A stretch of DNA of 64,000 bases from Gonocerus acuteangulatus (lineage: Eukaryota > Arthropoda > Insecta > Hemiptera > Coreidae): positions 74,861,353 to 74,925,352 of the forward strand of contig OX328130.1 of the NCBI GenBank assembly GCA_946811695.1. The letters are read 5' to 3'. The position numbers and the translations under genes are program-made. Under the pieces are notes generated by a model. That model saw only the letters and a program-made list of their open reading frames with translations. It had not been told where the DNA came from and did no database searches. Below are positions 21,044 to 32,020 of this stretch, in pieces; within the stretch, counting starts at the first letter, position 1; each line of letters begins with the position of its first letter.

Positions 21044-21880
21044 CAACAATTGCACGATTCTTCCGTAATTGCATTTCCTTCACTTGCATTCGGACTGCGT
21101 CTCAATAATGTCCCTTTTTCCCGGACTAGAATGCACTCGAGAATCGGAAAACACACACCAGACGGAAAGGCGTGTTACACGTTCCACTATGTTTCGCCGG
21201 TTCTATGCTCCAGGTGGTAGTAAAGGGAGAGCAGAGGTCATCTCCCGACAACGCGCTTTGATGTTACAGATTCAATATTGCAAATATGGCTATTGGGTAC
21301 GGTACTTTTGTCATCTGTCCCGTTCGTATCTAACAAAAGTATGTTTCAAAACCATTTGAGAAATGTAGGATTTCCTCCTTGTGCCGGTATCAGAATAGCC
21401 ACTCTATATCTACCACTCAGGTACAAACTTACCACTCCACCAGTGCATCCGAAGCAAGTAATTTATAGTACGTCCGAGAGACCGCTCGTTATAATTTTAA
21501 ACGAATGTAATTACAACTTAATTCGTATATATATGATATGTTATTGCTCATTAACATATATTATTAAAATATAACAAGGATTCGCACACAAACTAAAGTC
21601 ATGCATTTGTTGTGGCGCTCGTGACCACGTTAAAGACGTTTTAAATGATTCTGTATTATTTGAAATTTTGTGAGCTACGCTGTTGATACTGTTACAAGTA
21701 TGAGCATTCCGGATGGATAAGCACACGACATTTCGTGTTTCAAAAAAGGCAACAGCCTCTAAATCTTAAGCAATTTCATTGATTTTTTTTTTTTAAATGA
21801 AAGCAAATAAAATATAAAACAACTTTGTCAAGCCTGATTTGTGTGTTTTGTTGCCCCTGTTGGTTAAATTAAGAGTAAGC
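21044..21880. other. No recognised feature
   Basis: Two overlapping 96-98 codon plus frames (21069-21359, 21278-21574) lack motifs. Sequence is otherwise unremarkable. Confidence 0.35.
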
Positions 21881-22388
21881 AGTTCACAAACTTTTACACT
21901 TTACTATAAAATAATATTTTATTTTCCATCTAACGTAATATCAACAGTGATAATCATTGAAATTAAACATTCAAATCCTGATTAGACATGGAAAAAATCA
22001 AAATCTATTTTCAAATAATTCAAAAATCATATTATTTCAATTAATCTACCTAATTGTTGAATTAAGATAAATTTATGTTTTGAAGATGTCAGTCTGATTT
22101 TTTCTAAGTCTAATCAGGATTTGAGAATTCATTTTCAACGATATCAGTGCTGATATTATGTTAGATGAAAAATAAAATAATATTTTATGTTGCCAACGGC
22201 CACAGCAACGTTCACCGAAGTTAAGCAACGTCGGGCGTGGTCAGTACCTGAATGGGTGACCGACCACGTGCTGTTGACAATATAAAAGGGTGGTAACCTG
22301 TAGATAGCCCGGCGCTAATAGCCAAATAGTTGAAGCGCCGTTAAAAACGGAAAACAAAATATTGTTAAATTGTAAAAGTTCGTGAACT
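21881..22388. mobile_element. Foldback element with a 5S-SINE in its right arm
   Basis: Left arm from AGTTCACAAACTTTTACA (21881), through ATAATATTTTATTTTCCATC and CAAATCCTGATTAGAC, is mirrored by CTAATCAGGATTTGAG, GATGAAAAATAAAATAATAT and, beyond the SINE, TGTAAAAGTTCGTGAACT ending at 22388. The inverted arms are therefore older than the SINE at 22192-22355. There is no coding sequence. Confidence 0.8.
22192..22355 (+). mobile_element. 5S rRNA-derived SINE with deleted 5S segment
   Basis: GCCAACGGCCACAGCAACGTT jumps directly to CACCGAAGTTAAGCAACGTC, a deletion of about 20 bases in the 5S head. The rest (GGGCGTGGTCAGTACCTGAA, body, TAATAGCCAAATAGTTGAAG, GCGCCGTT) is well kept. Confidence 0.85.
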
Positions 22389-22556
22389 ATTTACACGTGA
22401 TTTAATAAACAGGGTTCAACCAATCCCTAAATTCGTAGTTAATAATAATGGACGTTAAAATTTTAATAAATAAATAATAAACAGGGAAAACAATACACAA
22501 AAATCGGGCAAAACACAAGTTGTTCTAAATTATATTAGATTTCATTTACAGAAAAG
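22389..22556. other. Short AT-rich spacer
   Basis: Nothing recognised. Confidence 0.4.
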
Positions 22557-23406
22557 TCCGTCACGCAGGAGCTGCATAACTAAGCACTTCCCTCAGAATT
22601 TGGGTAGTGTTGACTGCTTTCCAGAACAATTTGCTTAAAATATCCTACATAAATAAAATAAAAACATGAATAGTTCTCTTTTAAATTTGTAATGAGTAAC
22701 TGATCAATTATTAATTTGCTTCCAGAGTTATGTTTACACATGGTACCTATTACACTACGTAATAAATACAAAAAACCTCATATTATCGTATTTTGATCTA
22801 ATGCAGGAACAGGATGAGTATATTAGGAATTTGGGTCAGGAGTAAACCCCCCCTTCTAATGAACCGATTTAGTTTATTTTTACAACACATATTTACCTGT
22901 AGATTACCACTACGAATACCGAGTTTCGTCGAAATATACCAAAAATCACGGCTGGTAGTGGCGAATTGGTATTGTGGGTCCGGAGTAAACCCCCCCCCCC
23001 TCCTAATGAACCGATTCAGTTTATTTTTACAACACACATTTACCTGTGGATTACCACTACGAATACCGAGTTTCGTCGAAATATACCAAAAATCACGGCT
23101 GGTAGTGGTGAATTGCTATTGTGGGTCCGGAGTAAACCCCCCCTTCTAATGAACCGATTTAGTTCATTTTTATATCTCACTTTTCTCTCTATATTACCAC
23201 TACGAATACCAAGTTTCGTTTAAACATAACAAATATTACGGCTGGCATAGTCAAATTAGTGTTTTGGGTTCGGGGTAAACCCCCCCCCCCTTCCGGTTAA
23301 CCGACTTTGGTGGTTAACGAACTCGTTCAATCGTTTGCTAATTGAATGCTATATACCAAGTTTCGTGACGAAAAAACAAAAACTCTGGCCACTATCGTGT
23401 TAACAG

Positions 23407-23493
<87 letters not shown>

Positions 23494-23625
23494 TATATAT
23501 AAATTTTAACGGGGGTCATTTTCGGTGTCTACTAGGTAGGATCGATAAAGATTTGAAGAAATTTTTCAAAAATTCCGTCATGAGTCCAACCTCAATAGCT
23601 ACTTTCCTTCGGAGGTAAGTGCTAA
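22557..23625 (+). mobile_element. HINE-A1: Helentron-like element with central 143-bp repeats
   Basis: Starts TCCGTCACGCAGGAGCTGCA, then 5' inverted repeat AGCACTTCCCTC (22583-22594). The centre has about 3.5 units of 143-147 bp, each with AGTAAACCCCCC, TAATGAACCGAT and GAGTTTCGTCGAAATATACC. A TA microsatellite follows (23410-23490), then AAATTTTAACGGGGGTCATT and a 3' hairpin ACTTTCCTTCGGAGGTAAGT ending GCTAA. One base of the hairpin (T for A) is mutated compared with HINE-A2. Non-coding; it needs proteins from an autonomous relative. Confidence 0.8.
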
Positions 23626-24003
23626 AATTCATTGAAATAGGTTAAGATTTTGGGGCTGTAGCCTTTTTTTGAAAAGGCCCGGGGACGAGGTGGAGGCAGA
23701 AGAGATAGATGTTATAAAGGACAATATAAAACGAACCGACGCCCGCTTCATTAAAGAGTTTTCTAATTAAATGCTTTAGTTGAAAAGAGCTGAAGATTTA
23801 CAACCCAAGGAGCTGCTACTATAACAGCTGGGAATTCTTCAGGAGATAAATTTAGCAACAATACTAACAGCCAAGATGTACGTAATACCTCCGCAATGTA
23901 AACACTCTTAGCACCATTCATCCACTTCCGACATGAGCTGATTTCGCAAGGTTCGTATGTAAAAATATCAAGCTTTACGTAAATATTTACAATTATAAAC
24001 TAT
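23626..24003. other. No recognised feature
   Basis: Purine-rich sequence near 23680-23720, otherwise nothing. Confidence 0.4.
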
Positions 24004-24296
24004 CAGTCACGCAGGAGCTGCATAAATTAGCACATCAAATCCGCAAATGACAAACACGTTCACTATTAAATAGACAAACAATTAGATAAAATAAAAGGGT
24101 ACTAAATGCCAGGCCATCGATTAACCGATACAACAAAAAAGAAGTTGTAGTTTCCAGGCTCAGGATACGCCAATCATTCCTAACACATTCACATGTAATG
24201 GCACGACTCTGCAGAATTTTTAATACTCCTCCGAAAAAAAATATTGGGTCATATTTTAGAAGAATTATTTAATATACATATATAAAGTTAATTTTA
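24004..24296 (+). mobile_element. HINE-A 5' end fragment
   Basis: GTCACGCAGGAGCTGCATAA followed by ATTAGCACATC at 24005-24036 is the family A start with a partial 5' inverted repeat. What follows (CCGCAAATGACAAACACG and on) does not match HINE-A1 by eye, so it is a truncated end or a third subfamily. Confidence 0.45.
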
Positions 24297-24367
24297 GGGG
24301 GTTTCCTCCCACCCTCCAAGTGGGGAGGAATCCCGCTTATGAGATTGAACTCATGAGGCAATCCGTG

Positions 24368-24420
<53 letters not shown>

Positions 24421-24528
24421 ATACTCTAGCTGGCTCAAAAATGGAGTCATTTTATTGAATTTGGTAGGAAAAACATTCTTGTGATTTGAAAGGTCAAGTT
24501 CGTTAATAAGAAGAATTCGTCCATCGAA
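24297..24528 (-). mobile_element. HINE-B fragment, reverse (3' hairpin end)
   Basis: The hairpin GGGGTTTCCTCCC ... GGGGAGGAATCCCGC (24298-24335) is followed by TTATGAGATTGAACTCATGA, a TG microsatellite (24376-24419) and family B interior text (AAAAATGGAGTCATTTTA, AGGTCAAGTTCGTTAA). It is cut at 24528 by the TIR element. Confidence 0.7.
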
Positions 24529-25091
24529 CATGGGCGTATCTAAGGAGGGGCTGCACCCCCCCCCCAAATCGATAGAAATGTGTCATAAAAAACCTTTAAG
24601 ATAAATTAAATAAGATCAATTAGTTCAGAAAAAAAATGATTTCGTTTAGAGCCTTCTGCTCTAATTCAGGAACATAATTATGCTTTAGATCCTCCCGACA
24701 AATCTATGTAAAGTTGCTGTATAACATAAAGTCTTCTTTTTCGTAAATGACCACCTCGCATGCGCGAACGCAACTGTGCATGCGCGAGCGCCAGCGGACA
24801 CTTTTTTGTGACACTTTTATGAAACTTTTTTTTTTTTCAGTTTAGTCAACGCTAAAGCACATTTATGCTAAAATACTTTTTATTGGGTGTAATATTCCAG
24901 GCTGCACCCTGGATGTCGGCGCTAATGGCCTAGTTGTCGAAGCGCCATAAAAAATAATAATAAAAAAAATATTGGGTGTAATAGCTTTTTATTTAGCTAA
25001 CTATTCCAAGTTCTAGATTGTTAATATTCCATACCCCCCCCCCCGAAATTCTCGCAGCCCCTCCCGAAATTATTTTCTATATACGCCCATG
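24529..25091. mobile_element. TIR element (CATGGGCGTAT ends) with a SINE fragment inside
   Basis: The ends CATGGGCGTATCTA and TATATACGCCCATG are inverted repeats, followed inside by GGAGGGGCTGC and its complement. The interior is non-coding. Two close copies of CATGCGCGA with a flanking GCGC-rich text lie near 24758-24785. The TSD was not resolved, so the superfamily is unassigned. A SINE fragment (24895-24969) is nested in it. Confidence 0.65.
24895..24969 (+). mobile_element. 5'-truncated tRNA-SINE tail with 14-bp TSD
   Basis: GCTGCACCCTGGATGTCGGC, then GCTAATGGCC, TTGTCGAAGCGCC and an A-rich tail. The direct repeat TATTGGGTGTAATA flanks it at 24881-24894 and 24970-24983, showing a recent LINE-driven insertion of only the SINE 3' end. 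Confidence 0.85.
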
Positions 25092-25179
25092 CTGTAAGCA
25101 TATGTTAGCGCGGTTACTCCCTATCTACATAGGGAGAACCCGCTTATGAGGTTGACCTCACGACGCAATCCGGAAGTGC

Positions 25180-25584
25180 CGACTGTGTGCTGGCTGACAA
25201 GTTCTCTCAGCTTCGTTATGAGGTCCACGTAGAGACGACTTTCAACGCCCGCGGTAGGATGTGGAGGCCTGATATTGTCGTACTGAAAGAGAACAGAGTG
25301 TACATCGTCGACGTCCAGATCGTTGACTCCGCTCCTGGGCTGGATGTTCTCCATTGGGGGAAATCGGCGAAGTATGCTGGGGTGCTGGAGGTCAGGGAGA
25401 CTATTGGGAGAATGTTGGGTGTTTCCCAGGATCGGGTGAGAGGAACGTCCTGTACCATCAGCTGGAGGGGTGTATGGAGTCCTAAGTCAGCTAAAGATTT
25501 GAGGGACCTTGGCGTACCAATGTATACCCTACAGGGTATTGCTAGGAGTGTACTGAAGGGCTCTTGCATTCTCTTCAGCAGGTG
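25180..25584 (+). pseudogene. R2-clade-like ORF C-terminus (restriction-like endonuclease)
   Basis: An open frame enters at 25180 and stops at 25585. Near residues 27-45 it contains MWRPDIVVLKENRVYIVDVQ, the PD-(D/E)XK-type signature of the restriction-like endonuclease at the C-terminus of R2/R4/NeSL-type LINEs (RPD then VDVQ). These enzymes nick the target for target-primed reverse transcription. The RT and zinc-finger parts are absent, so the copy is 5'-truncated. The exact clade is inferred from these motifs only. Confidence 0.75.
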
Positions 25585-26156
25585 AAGGACTCATCTCGCC
25601 GGGGGGAACCCAGGAGCATTTTATTGAGGGTATAATAAACACATTCCATTGTGGCATGATAATTGCTACATCTAGTTACTGTTTCTTTTTAATTTAATTT
25701 TTTATTTTTTTTTATTATTTTTATTTATTTATTTTTAACTTTATTGGTTTATATGTATATATATAATTTATTATAGCTTTTATCCCTTCAATACGGTTTT
25801 AAGTTATTTGTTTTTAATTACTTACTTATATTTTATAATATTTTGCATAATTGGACAACAGGATTGTAACCTGTCTATATTGTATAGTTGGACTTCTGGA
25901 GGGGTTATTAGTAATAACCCTTAACTCCGGAATTATGTACGGCAGATAGCCCATGTTTGAGGTGTATTGGGTAGTAAAATTACTCGATTACTATAGTGGA
26001 CTATATCCTCGGTGGTTATTCCCACCAATTCATTATGGTCAGGAGAGCCATAGTTGTTTTTATATTATTGTTCTATTTAATGTATTTTGTGACATGCCAT
26101 TGTGAAACACAATATTATTGTAAAAGGATGTTATGTAGTATGTCTCCCAATATTAA

Positions 26157-26216
<60 letters not shown>
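25180..26216 (+). mobile_element. 5'-truncated RLE-type LINE with 57-nt poly(A)
   Basis: The ORF end is followed by a 575-base 3' UTR (containing GGTTATTAGTAATAACCC near 25902) and an uninterrupted A-run 26160-26216. R2 elements proper sit in 28S rDNA and usually lack long poly(A). This one lies inside a HINE and has a long poly(A), so it is probably a non-rDNA relative. Confidence 0.75.
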
Positions 26217-26218
<2 letters not shown>

Positions 26219-26266
26219 TTCACGTTTCAGACCCTATAGATCACGAAAATATACGTGGCCCAAATT

Positions 26267-26329
<63 letters not shown>

Positions 26330-27078
26330 GTCTATATATGCTTGTCTGTTCGCGCTCTAGCAAGCTCAAAAATAGTCCGATTTTAACGAAATTTGGTACA
26401 AAAATCTGTCGTCTAATTTGAAAGGTCAAGTTCGTTTACCAGCAGAATCCGTCCACTAGAAGATAGTGTTTGGGGCGAAATTCGCGCAAAAAAAATCCTA
26501 ACGCTTACGTTTTTGAGTTTATATGCTTGCAGGTACTTGTTTTATAGGTTTCTTAACATAAGAAAACGAATGAAACCATTTATAAGGCGATATCTGTAAC
26601 CGTTTCTGAGAAAAGTGGAATCAATGTTTTTGTAAGTCATTATATTTTTATGAGTACTTAGAATCGCGGGATTCAATTGAAATATTTTCTACAACTTTGA
26701 AATTAATCCCAACTAAGATGTTTAAATTTTGGTTATATTTGGAGTTAAGGAAGTATGCGAAAAAAATTATTTTATTAATAGACTTGAAAAGTTCTCGGAT
26801 CTTCATACATTTTATCATACAAAATATACATTATGTAATACATTATCAATCTAGTATTACATATTTCACAAAGTGGTTTCTCTTGTCTTGTAACTATGTA
26901 CTGGTAAGTAAGTCTTGAATGGCCTATCCTGAGTCAAGCCAAAACCACCTCGTTCCTTCGATTGACCCAAAAGATTAGGATTACATTAACTGATACTATT
27001 ATTCTAAGCTTTGCAAATGGCATTAGGGATATGAACGAAAACTCGCTAAAATGACGCAGTTCCTAAGAGTCAGATTTT

Positions 27079-28597
27079 TCGATATCTAATAGAATCGGTA
27101 AATAATTTGAATAAGCTCCTTTTCACGAGTACAACTTCAGTAGTTACATTAATTCAAGAAGTACTGAAGAAGAACTATTTTCTCTGTATTAATGACAATT
27201 ATACAACTTGTATAAAAGTCGAGAGTTGTTTTCTCGAATTAAATAATAAATACAATGATTGAATGTATAAAATCTCGCTGGATGTGATATATACATATAT
27301 ACTTGAAAGTTCATTAAAAGAGCCAAAAAGCGAGACAACTCGTCCTTTTTCATCTCCATCTTCTTTATGACCCTCCTTTTGTACACCTTTTTAATTGCTT
27401 TTATATTCCACCCCTTTTGTTCCGTCATGTTTTTGTATAAAAGCCATTTGTATTCAGCTTACTGTCCATTTCCCAGAAAGCTCCGTCCACTTATGTAATC
27501 AACCAGTCTCTTTTATTGTATTCACCAATAAAAACGCTATTTCATTACTTTTTGTCAAGTATTCTTTTCCTGTCTTTATTATTTTCTTTTATGTTGCAAT
27601 TTGTCTTATCAAATTCTGTGTTTTATTGCTCAGAGGTTTCTTCAACTCGAGAAGGACTGCTGCTTTATTTTTATATTTTGCTCGCTACTTGCTGGCAAGA
27701 AGGGTTTTGAACGAGCTAATTACGATCCCTTTCAGCGTGTTTCTCGCATTCTTCCGTAAGCAGGAAACCTGCAAACCCCATCTCCAAGTGCCGGCTTGAA
27801 AAGTCCACGTCTCAGAGCGAAAATAACGATGGTTTAAATTTGTCTAAAAAATGGCTCACTTTTGATAAAAGTTGGAACATAATACTTTTTCTGATTTGAA
27901 TGGCTAATAATTGGCGCGAAAAATAAATCGTACTGCTTACTTTTTTGCGTGAGCAACAGGCTTCCAAGTATACTATTCATACAATTATTTTATTTTTTTT
28001 AGAAACGATGCATTCTTAGGATGTTCCTGAAGCAAGTTTCTGCATTTTTACAAATCAGTGATTATTTTAAAACAGACATGAGTATTTTTTTGTATATTTT
28101 CCTATAATATTTTGTATATTTTCCGAAAAAGTTTGGGAAAGCTAACTAAAATTTGTACAAAAATATATATTATGCAATTGTTGATAGAGGAATCTCAGTA
28201 GAAGAAATCGGTGGTTGAAATTTTTGCATTCCTTCTTTTGAACAAATTTTGTCCGCGTTTTTCTCAGTTTTTAATTAGTTGTTTGTTTTAATTTTATTTA
28301 AAAGTAAGATAAATTTCTGAGCATAAAGTTAGGTAAATGAGAAACATTTGAGTACGATTTGTTTTTTGCAATAAAGTTTTCCGAGCGAAAATCGAAGAGG
28401 CGGAGTTAGAAATTTCCACCATAGGTTTTCTAAGTATTTTTTCGCCTGAAATCTCACTTTTCACAAAACGTTTTCACAAAATATCTATTGTTTCCATTCC
28501 AAGTTTTTCAAATGAAACTACATACAAGAACGTTTTGGGGACGGGCAAAGATTACGCTGTTCCCGGGGATAGGAATATATTACATGGTCACCTGATA
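27079..28597. other. AT-rich, no recognised gene
   Basis: A 134-codon plus frame at 27395-27799 is hydrophobic and T-driven with no motif. Nothing else is recognised. Confidence 0.4.
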
Positions 28598-28790
28598 CCT
28601 ACAGCCATAGCCTAGACAAATACACCGGTTGGCGTAGAACAGCTTAGTTAATCAAGGTCCGGGCGTGTCAATGGATGGGTGACCGACAGAGAAAACCTCG
28701 TGTCATTGGGTTTATTAAAACGAGGCAGCATATAGATAGCCCGACGTTAATAGCCGAGAAGTTGTTAATGGTATAGCAAATATGAACCAT
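28598..28790 (+). mobile_element. 5S rRNA-derived SINE, old copy
   Basis: ACAGCCATAGCCTAGACAAA, GTCCGGGCGTGTCAATGGAT and GGGTGACCGAC are diverged 5S segments. The body GCATATAGATAGCCCGACG and TTAATAGCCGAGAAGTTG follow. It is the most mutated 5S-SINE here, so probably the oldest. Confidence 0.7.
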
Positions 28791-28857
28791 AATCCCACTA
28801 ATTTTCGGAGAGCCTTTTTGTTTACTAAGTACGAATCTACTGGGTGATATTTACATT

Positions 28858-28888
<31 letters not shown>

Positions 28889-30313
28889 TAATACTTTTGC
28901 TCTGTTATTTCCAGAATAAAACAACCTTCGAACAAAACTTGTGTATAATTAAACAAATTTCACAAAAAAAGTAACGAACACTGCTTTCAAGGAATATTTA
29001 CAATTTATAAAATGAAATTGAGAATTTAACGCCTGGCAAATTGAAATACATAATTCAGCAACAATACTCAAAATTAATAAAAGTTTAATTAAAAGTAAAA
29101 AAGTGTTTTCATCTCACTTTTTCTTCAAATATATTTCAATGAATACCTTTTAATATAGGGACCGCGCTCCGACAAATGAACAATTTTATTTTCCAGAATT
29201 GGCAGTAAATTGTTCAAGTTTTAATTAGTTTTGATTCAACACGTTCATAATTGCTACATACAACATTGATTGCTGTTCACAGAAACCAAGAACGAACAGA
29301 TTTAAGATTCCATTTATGAGGCAGATGTATACGAAAATTATAAACCCGGTAAATATTTATACTAAGGACTCATTTACCCCAGAAAAATATTTTAGGATTT
29401 CATGTAATCGATTATAATAATAATATAATCTTTATAAAGGCAAAAACTCAAAATTGTAGGAGCTGCGTTATTTTGTGCCTATGTCAACGCTGAATTTGAA
29501 CAAAATGAAATATTAAATACTATCTCCCTTGGCTGCCCTCTTAAAGTTTTCTCTGGTCCTAAAAGAGGCCTATAGTCCGACCGCAAACAAAAGTACCAGA
29601 AAGGGCGTGGCCGGAGGGGAGGTAGGCCTTCCCGGCCATGGGCTGGAGGATCGCACACCTGTAGTTAGTTTTTATAGTGTTTCAGGTATAGTTTTGTTCG
29701 TTGAACAACATTGCAAGTGGCCGAACAATAGGGAAAATGTTCCACCCGCGTGCATGAACAAATGAACTTGTCCATCTATCTGAACAGGCTGTAATACTGT
29801 AGAAGATTATCAACAGGTCGTTTTTTTTCTAATGGAGTGTAGTCAGCCGCAGAGGCGATTAATCTCTAAGATTTAAAACAAATCGTAATGATGTTAATAA
29901 TCTTAACAATTCCCTGACTGCTTATGTTTTTTTCTTTATTTCAAATGATTTATTATTTATAACATTCTGTATATGAATACATCTGCTAATAGGAAACATT
30001 ATAAGGGTTCTGTGCTCAGGGCCTTCATCCTCGATTAACGTCAGATGATGTCGAAAGAGGCCTACACAAGCTCCCTTCTGCTCCAGTGGCTGGAGTCGAA
30101 GAGAGATCGGTGAGCCACAGACATTGATGCACTTGAAGGAAGAAAAAGCCATTGCTAACACTTTACTTGGTCACTGCACCATATCACTGAGCCGTTCTCT
30201 CGATAGGGAGGGGAGTTCAGGCTTTTTATGAAAGTTCGCAGTGGAAACGTTTGAATCTGGACAATATGAAATCTTTAACGAGTGGGATATTTAGGCCTTA
30301 ATAAGGGCTGAGG
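28791..30313. other. No recognised gene
   Basis: Contains an A-run (28857-28883), perhaps an old poly(A). Frames at 29529-29765 (plus) and 29922-30161 (minus) have no recognised motif. Confidence 0.4.
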
Positions 30314-30532
30314 TTACAAACATGAAACGGAGTATTGACGATGATTCGTAGGGTTTTTGATAGGAATGTTTGGATACGGCTGATGTTCGATGTTTTCGCA
30401 GTTCCCCAGAGTTCTGATCCGTACGTCCAATTGGTTTGCCAGTAGTGATTTGTAAAGGATCAGTTGGTTTTTAGTACTAAAATGTGATTCAGGAGAAAAT
30501 TCTAAGAATTTCAATAGATACTGGCCCAACAC
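30314..30532 (-). pseudogene. Jockey-like LINE RT C-terminal fragment
   Basis: A 72-codon minus frame contains STKNQLILYKSLLANQLDV and NCENIEHQPYPNIPIK. The pattern resembles the jockey-type region following RT (NKLLIYKSLLKPIW ... SNIEILQRFQSK). Key Trp/Tyr residues are changed, so the copy is old. No other part of the LINE is recognised nearby. Confidence 0.5.
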
Positions 30533-31132
30533 TCCAAGAGACTTTGAAGCCCGTTAACACGCTAAGACCTGAAGGATGGACCCAAACGGAGACAATGACA
30601 ACTTGGTGAGGCGAACCACATCCCTTTTTGTCCGGTAAAGCTGAGCATGTTGATGGGACGGATATTTAAAAAAAATTATAAATCATCATCATATTGAGTC
30701 CTCTATGAACGACTTCTTGGAGGAAGAAGTATATACAGCATTGTCCATGATGGTCGGTATTTTAACAGCTGCATTTTTTTGTTCCATTGGAGCTCCAATT
30801 CCTGAAAAGTTTTCCTGTCATTTTTGTTTTGGGTCGAGCTCTTCTTCGCGTCACCTCTACTTTGCCTCGGTAGGTTTCGCCAGCTATTTTGCCATCTAAG
30901 GAGGGGTACAACCCATGTCAGCTTATTCTCCTCAATTGCCACATTAGCAGCTTTAACATTGAGATTCCATGTAATTGTGGTGTTCCGGATTTGGTTTCTT
31001 TCCCCTCATTTGTCCTGAGAAATCATATTTTTGAGAATTGGATTCGCGATTCGTGCTTCTTATTAGTGTGCATGATTCAATCCGAATAGGAAGAACGTTG
31101 ATCTAAAAACAGCACATACTTCCCGTCTGTTT
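30533..31132. other. No recognised feature
   Basis: Short frames on both strands without motifs. Confidence 0.4.
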
Positions 31133-31379
31133 AGGAAGTCGGGTCTATTTCGGAAAAGGGGTGCCAGTGATTTTATCAGTGACTGTGATTATTTTAACTA
31201 AATAAAATAAAACATGTTGCGGTAACTTCACCAAATTTCCTAGTTTTGTTATAGATTCATTTGTGATCTTGGCTGGCTCAAGTGTAATGAATCTATTTAA
31301 GTTAAGTGACCATATCAGGACTATAGACAATGTTCTTAGGTTTCTACAGAGCTAAAAGGTCATAGCTACAAAAAGGTTT

Positions 31380-31827
31380 GCGGCAAATGGCAGTCCATGA
31401 AGTTACGGCTCGACGAGAACAAGTAGTTACCAAAGGGATTGCCTTCAGATTGCTGGAAGGTATACAAAGGACTGAAGAAAGTGGAGGGTATGCGGCAAAT
31501 GGCAGTCCATGAAGTTACGGCTCGACGAGAACAAGTAGTTACCAAAGGGATTGCCTTCAGATTGCTGGAAGGCATACAAAGGACTGAAGAAAGTGGAGGG
31601 TATGCGGCAAATGGCAGTCCATGAAGTTACGGCTCGACGAGAACAAGTAGTTACCAAAGGGATTGCCTTCAGATTGCTGGAAGGCATACAAAGGACTGAA
31701 GAAAGTGGAGGGTATGCGGCAAATGGCAGTCCATGAAGTTACGGCTCGACGAGAACAAGTAGTTACCAAAGGGATTGCCTTCAGATTGCTGGAAGGCATA
31801 CAAAGGAGTGAAGAAAGTGGAGGGTAT
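31380..31827 (+). repeat. 112-bp tandem repeat of transposase sequence, four units
   Basis: Units start exactly at 31380, 31492, 31604 and 31716 and are almost identical. Each contains TCAGATTGCTGGAAGGC, coding Ser-Asp-Cys-Trp-Lys, the second catalytic Asp region of Merlin transposases. As 112 is not a multiple of three, only the last unit is in frame with the downstream transposase end. Confidence 0.95.
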
Positions 31828-32020
31828 GCGTTATAAACACTATGTAGTGAATCATCCCAAAAACTTGGTAGACCTGACAAAAGGTACTCACACCCAAAGG
31901 GTTGAATCTCTTTGGGCTTGGATCAAACGCAGAAACAAGATAGAATACAGGACTAGGAGGAGCATCCTGGATTCATATCTATGCGGATTTATAAAGAGGA
32001 GGAGTTCTGAGAAGAAGTGA
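31772..32020 (+). pseudogene. Merlin transposase C-terminal DDE segment
   Basis: The frame contains SDCWKAYKGVKK (Asp codon 31784-31786), HYVVNHPKNLVD and THTQRVESLWAWIKRR (Glu codon 31904-31906), then a basic C-terminus ending in a stop at 32018-32020. SD-W-AY, VNH-NFVD and GAHTQ-E-W are hallmarks of the ISXO2-like transposase domain. The first catalytic Asp and the N-terminus are missing and there is no ATG before the frame (first candidate is TTG). Not functional. Confidence 0.9.

Larger units (their letters stand above)
25105..27078 (-). mobile_element. HINE-B copy, reverse, split by an RLE retroelement
   Basis: The 3' hairpin lies at 25106-25145 (AGCGCGGTTACTCCCTATC ... AGGGAGAACCCGC). 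The element resumes after the retroelement at 26217 with a TA microsatellite (26269-26330) and family B interior (TGTCTGTTCGCGCTCTAGC, GGTCAAGTTCGTTTACCAGC). It ends at TCGCTAAAATGACGCAGTTC (27043-27065), the complement of the family B start. Comparison with HINE-B1 places the insertion just after GTGCCGAC with loss of about eight bases of HINE sequence. Confidence 0.75.

Noticed and set aside
24376..24419. Functional TG/TA regulatory tract
   Set aside because: It sits at the microsatellite position of a HINE copy, where other copies have TA; simple repeat variation explains it.
25187..25569. Minus-strand frames opposite the RLE ORF (25121-25354, 25216-25569)
   Set aside because: The plus frame has the RPD and VDVQ motifs; the minus frames are its shadow.
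25996..26421. 141-codon gene on plus
   Set aside because: It runs through a 57-A tract and a TA microsatellite, giving long Lys and Tyr-Ile runs; it is the 3' UTR and poly(A) of a retroelement.
27395..27799. Membrane protein gene (134 codons)
   Set aside because: Hydrophobic residues follow from T-rich sequence; no ATG context, motif or repeat structure that supports coding.
31439..31880. Several 60-107 codon genes in the Merlin element
   Set aside because: They are the 112-bp unit read in shifting frames; only the last in-frame piece belongs to the transposase.
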